Source of the DNA: Acidisphaera sp035272265
Lineage (GTDB): Bacteria; Pseudomonadota; Alphaproteobacteria; Acetobacterales; Acetobacteraceae
DNA length: 8,625 nucleotides
Assembly: GCA_035272265.1 (NCBI GenBank)
Contig: DATEQV010000509.1
Location: 1-8,625, forward strand
Direction: 5' to 3'
Shown: one piece after another, positions 6,331-8,625 of the stretch
How the letters are laid out: each line of letters begins with the position of its first letter
How positions within the stretch are numbered: the stretch's first letter is position 1
Made by a program: the position numbers and the translations under genes
Notes under the pieces: generated by a model
Databases searched by the model: none
Told to the model about the DNA's origin: nothing
What the model saw: only the letters and a program-made list of their open reading frames with translations

Positions 6331-6343
6331 GTGTAACATATCA
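6315..6343 (+). promoter_or_regulatory. Probable sigma70-type promoter of paaABCD
   Basis: TTGACT (6315-6320) is a good -35 box. An A/T-rich stretch, TAACATATCA (6334-6343), holds a weak -10; ATATCA gives a 17-bp spacer and CATATC a 16-bp spacer. Transcription would start some 20-25 bases before the paaA ATG. This is the most A/T-rich stretch in the neighbourhood. AACATAT also occurs at 6297-6303, making a direct repeat 38 bp apart with the copy at 6335-6341. Confidence 0.5.
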
Positions 6344-6371
6344 AGCATCGGGATCGGGGGAACGTCCAGGC

Positions 6372-7364
6372 ATGTACACCCAGGCGCTGAACGCTCGCGA
6401 CACGACCGCTTCCGCCGTCGAGGACGCCGACAAGCTCGCCGCCTTCCAGGCGCGGGTGGACGCGGAGGAGCGGATCGAGCCGAACGACTGGATGCCGGCC
6501 GCCTATCGCCGCACGCTGGTCCGGCAGATCAGCCAGCATGCCCACAGCGAGATCGTCGGCATGCTGCCGGAGGGCAACTGGATCACGCGCGCGCCGTCGC
6601 TGCGGCGCAAGGCCGCGCTGCTGGCGAAGGTGCAGGACGAAGGCGGCCACGGCCTCTATTTGTATGCCGCGGCCGAGACGCTCGGCGTGTCGCGCGAGGA
6701 GCTGGTCGATCAGCTGCTCGCCGGCAAGGCCAAATATAGTAGCATCTTCAACTACCCAACGCTGACCTGGGCGGATATCGGCGCGATCGGCTGGCTGGTC
6801 GACGGTGCCGCGATCATGAACCAGATCCCGCTCTGCCGGTGCTCCTACGGCCCATATGCCCGCGCCATGATCCGCGTGTGCAAGGAAGAAAGCTTCCACC
6901 AGCGCCAGGGCTACGAGATCATGCTGACGCTGTGCCGCGGCACGCCGGAGCAGAAGGCGATGGCGCAGGATGCGCTGAACCGCTGGTGGTGGCCGTGCCT
7001 GATGATGTTCGGACCGCCGGACAGCCAGAGCCAGCACACCGACCAGTCGACGGCGTGGAAGATCAAGCGCTTCAGCAACGACGAACTGCGCCAGAAATTC
7101 GTCGACGCCACCGTGCCGCAAGGCCACTATCTGGGCCTGACCTTCCCCGACCCGGCGCTCACGTTGAACGCGGCGACCGGGCACTGGGAGTTCGGCGAGA
7201 TCGACTGGGACGAGTTCCGCCAGATCCTCGCCGGCAACGGCCCGTGCAACCGCGAGCGCATGCAGGTGCGCCGGAAGGTGCACGCCGACAGCGCCTGGGT
7301 GCGCGAAGCCGCGCTCGCGCACGCCGCCAAGCGCCGCGCACGGGCGCAGCGCGAAGCCGCCTGA
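6372..7364 (+). CDS. paaA: PaaA, phenylacetyl-CoA epoxidase catalytic subunit
   Basis: A 330-residue ferritin-like di-iron oxygenase subunit. With PaaB, PaaC and the reductase PaaE it converts phenylacetyl-CoA to its ring 1,2-epoxide using O2, the first oxygen-dependent step of aerobic phenylacetate breakdown. The expected iron ligands are visible: E60 in QHAHSEIVGMLPEGNW, E90-x2-H93 in KVQDEGGHGLYLY, and E173-x2-H176 in VCKEESFHQRQGYE. A further family-typical stretch is RWWWPCLMMFGPPDSQS (204-220). The frame is open upstream to 6285, but the ATG at 6372 gives the family length and follows a purine-rich GGGGGAA (6356-6362), and the promoter lies within the upstream extension. It is first in the operon, with paaB 38 nt downstream. 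Confidence 0.96.
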   Translation: MYTQALNARDTTASAVEDADKLAAFQARVDAEERIEPNDWMPAAYRRTLVRQISQHAHSEIVGMLPEGNWITRAPSLRRKAALLAKVQDEGGHGLYLYAAAETLGVSREELVDQLLAGKAKYSSIFNYPTLTWADIGAIGWLVDGAAIMNQIPLCRCSYGPYARAMIRVCKEESFHQRQGYEIMLTLCRGTPEQKAMAQDALNRWWWPCLMMFGPPDSQSQHTDQSTAWKIKRFSNDELRQKFVDATVPQGHYLGLTFPDPALTLNAATGHWEFGEIDWDEFRQILAGNGPCNRERMQVRRKVHADSAWVREAALAHAAKRRARAQREAA

Positions 7365-7402
7365 ACGCCGACGCCGTCACCGCACAGCACAGGACAACGC
7401 CG

Positions 7403-7690
7403 ATGGCCGAGGCCAACATCCCGCTCTGGGAAGTGTTCATCCGCAGCCGCAACGGGCTGGCGCACCGGCATTGCGGATCGCTGCACGCCGCGGACGCCGA
7501 GATGGCGCTGCAGGCGGCGCGCGACATCTACACCCGCCGCGGCGAGGGACTGTCGATCTGGGTCGTCCCCTCGGCCGCGATCGTCGCCAGCGACCCCGCC
7601 GACAAGGGCATGCTGTTCGAGCCCACCGCCGACAAGATCTACCGTCATCCGACCTTCTACGAGGTGCCGGAAGAAGTCGGCCACATGTGA
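7403..7690 (+). CDS. paaB: PaaB, phenylacetyl-CoA epoxidase subunit
   Basis: A 95-residue non-catalytic subunit of the phenylacetyl-CoA epoxidase complex; in the known complex PaaB links the PaaA/PaaC heterodimers. Family features run the full length: PLWEVFIRSRNGLAHRHCGSLHA at the N-terminus, then ALQAARDIYTRRGEG, SIWVVPSAAIVASDP, and HPTFYEVPEEVGHM at the C-terminus. The ATG at 7403 is preceded by AGGAC (7391-7395) 7 nt upstream. Length and gene order match other paa clusters. The gap to paaC is 18 nt. Confidence 0.95.
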   Translation: MAEANIPLWEVFIRSRNGLAHRHCGSLHAADAEMALQAARDIYTRRGEGLSIWVVPSAAIVASDPADKGMLFEPTADKIYRHPTFYEVPEEVGHM

Positions 7691-7708
7691 ACCGGGCGAG
7701 CACCGAAC

Positions 7709-8485
7709 ATGGCCACCACCTCGATCACCGTCGCCGAGACACCTGTCGTGCTCTACGCGCTGCGGCGCGGCGATGACGCGCTGGTCCTCGGGCACCGCCT
7801 GTCCGAATGGACCGGGTACGCGCCGATGCTCGAGGAGGACATGGCGCTGGCGAATATCGGGCTCGACCTGATCGGCCAGGCGCGGTCGCTCTACACCTAT
7901 GCCGGCGAGCGCGAGGGCGCGGGCCATGACGAGGACAAGCTCGCCTACCTGCGCGACGAACGTCAGTACCGCAACCTTCTGCTGGTCGAGCAGCCGAACG
8001 GCGACTTCGCGCACACCATCGTGCGGCAGCTGTTCTACTCCGCCTTCGCCGATCCGTACTGGCGCGCGATGATGCGCTCGGCCGACGCCACGCTCGCCGC
8101 GATCGCGGCAAAATCGGAGAAGGAAAGCGCGTATCACCTGCGCCACGCCTCGGAATGGCTGATCCGCCTGGGCGACGGCACCGACGAAAGCCATCGCCGC
8201 GCGCAGGACGCGGTGGACGCGCTGTGGTCCTACACCGGCGAGCTGTTCGAGACGGACGACGCCGAGCGTACGCTGATCGCCGAGGGTGTGGCCGTCGATC
8301 CGGCGACGCTGCGCGCGACCTGGGACCCCACGATCGACCGCGTGCTGCACGAGGCCACTCTGGCCCGGCCGGACTCGGCGTGGATGCAGCGCGGCGGACG
8401 CGCCGGGCGGCACAGCGAACATCTCGGGCATCTGCTCGCCGAGCTGCAGCACCTGCAGCGCACCTATCCGGGAGCGACCTGGTGA
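7709..8485 (+). CDS. paaC: PaaC, phenylacetyl-CoA epoxidase structural subunit
   Basis: A 258-residue ferritin-fold paralogue of PaaA. In the known complex it pairs with PaaA as a structural partner and lacks a functional di-iron site. Signature segments are LGHRLSEWTGYAPMLEEDMALANIGLDLIGQAR (about 27-59), KESAYHLRHASEWLIRLGDGT (137-157), and RHSEHLGHLLAELQHLQRTYPG near the C-terminus (234-255). The ATG at 7709 follows a GGGCGAG (7694-7700), 8 nt spacing. The TGA stop overlaps the GTG start of paaD in the sequence GTGA, which suggests translational coupling. Confidence 0.95.
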   Translation: MATTSITVAETPVVLYALRRGDDALVLGHRLSEWTGYAPMLEEDMALANIGLDLIGQARSLYTYAGEREGAGHDEDKLAYLRDERQYRNLLLVEQPNGDFAHTIVRQLFYSAFADPYWRAMMRSADATLAAIAAKSEKESAYHLRHASEWLIRLGDGTDESHRRAQDAVDALWSYTGELFETDDAERTLIAEGVAVDPATLRATWDPTIDRVLHEATLARPDSAWMQRGGRAGRHSEHLGHLLAELQHLQRTYPGATW

Positions 8486-8625
8486 CCACCGCGGCGGTCG
8501 CGTCCGACCTGTACCAGCGCGCCTGGGACGCCGCGGCGACCGTGACCGACCCCGAAATCCCGGTGCTGACGATCGTCGACCTCGGCGTGCTGCGCGACAT
8601 CGAGGTCGGCGCGGATGGATCGGTG
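8482..8625 (+). CDS. paaD: PaaD, MIP18/DUF59-family Fe-S assembly factor (5' part)
   Basis: The first 48 codons of paaD, cut off by the window end. The GTG start overlaps the paaC stop by 4 nt, and GGGAG (8470-8474) lies 7 nt upstream. The sequence TVTDPEIPVLTIVDLGVLRDIEV (20-42) is the conserved opening of the MIP18 (DUF59) domain found in PaaD and other Fe-S cluster assembly proteins. PaaD is required for epoxidase activity in known systems, probably through assembly of the iron-sulfur centre of PaaE. The DPEIP-x3-V-DLG pattern is intact. paaE would be expected beyond the window. Confidence 0.93.
   Translation, partial: MTTAAVASDLYQRAWDAAATVTDPEIPVLTIVDLGVLRDIEVGADGSV

Noticed and set aside
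6285..6371. Longer paaA starting upstream of 6372
   Set aside because: The extra 29 codons would include the promoter and operator-like elements and do not resemble PaaA N-termini.
6303..8452. Long minus-strand open frames opposite paaA, paaB and paaC
   Set aside because: Shadows of well-conserved paa genes; no supporting motifs.

Overview
The window is very GC-rich and its codons end mostly in G or C. Together with the gene content (a SPINDLY-type O-GlcNAc transferase, a GT4 glycosyltransferase, and a paaX-paaABCD phenylacetate operon) this suggests a high-GC alphaproteobacterium, perhaps of the Rhodospirillales/Acetobacteraceae type. The taxonomic guess is inference from gene style only.

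Left part (1-5315), candidate glycosylation locus. The 3' end of an unidentified + strand gene (3-176) converges on a minus-strand GT4-family glycosyltransferase (186-1397). After a 276-bp divergent intergenic region comes a 566-residue, Ser/Thr-rich, Cys-free protein (1674-3374) built almost entirely of an octapeptide repeat, [ST]-[ST]-x-Q-[VIL]-x-x-L. It ends at a perfect 14-bp hairpin preceded by a tandem 15-bp repeat. Next is a 604-residue protein with TPR-like helices followed by a GT41 (O-GlcNAc transferase/SPINDLY-like) catalytic domain (3501-5315). A serine/threonine-dense repeat protein placed between two glycosyltransferases is the most interesting feature of the window. The inferred hypothesis is a dedicated system in which the GT41 enzyme glycosylates the octad protein and the GT4 enzyme extends or modifies the glycan.

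Right part (5384-8625), phenylacetate catabolism. paaX encodes the phenylacetyl-CoA-responsive repressor. Behind it lies a 118-bp regulatory gap with a sigma70-like -35 element overlapping a short palindrome, nested inside a larger inverted repeat. Then paaA, paaB and paaC follow, and paaD is cut off by the window end. PaaA/PaaC/PaaB form the ring 1,2-phenylacetyl-CoA epoxidase, and PaaD is a MIP18-type assembly factor. Spacing is tight (38 nt, 18 nt, then a 4-nt GTGA overlap), as expected for one transcript. PaaX probably shuts off the paaA promoter until phenylacetyl-CoA appears.

No tRNA, rRNA, CRISPR array or insertion sequence was seen.
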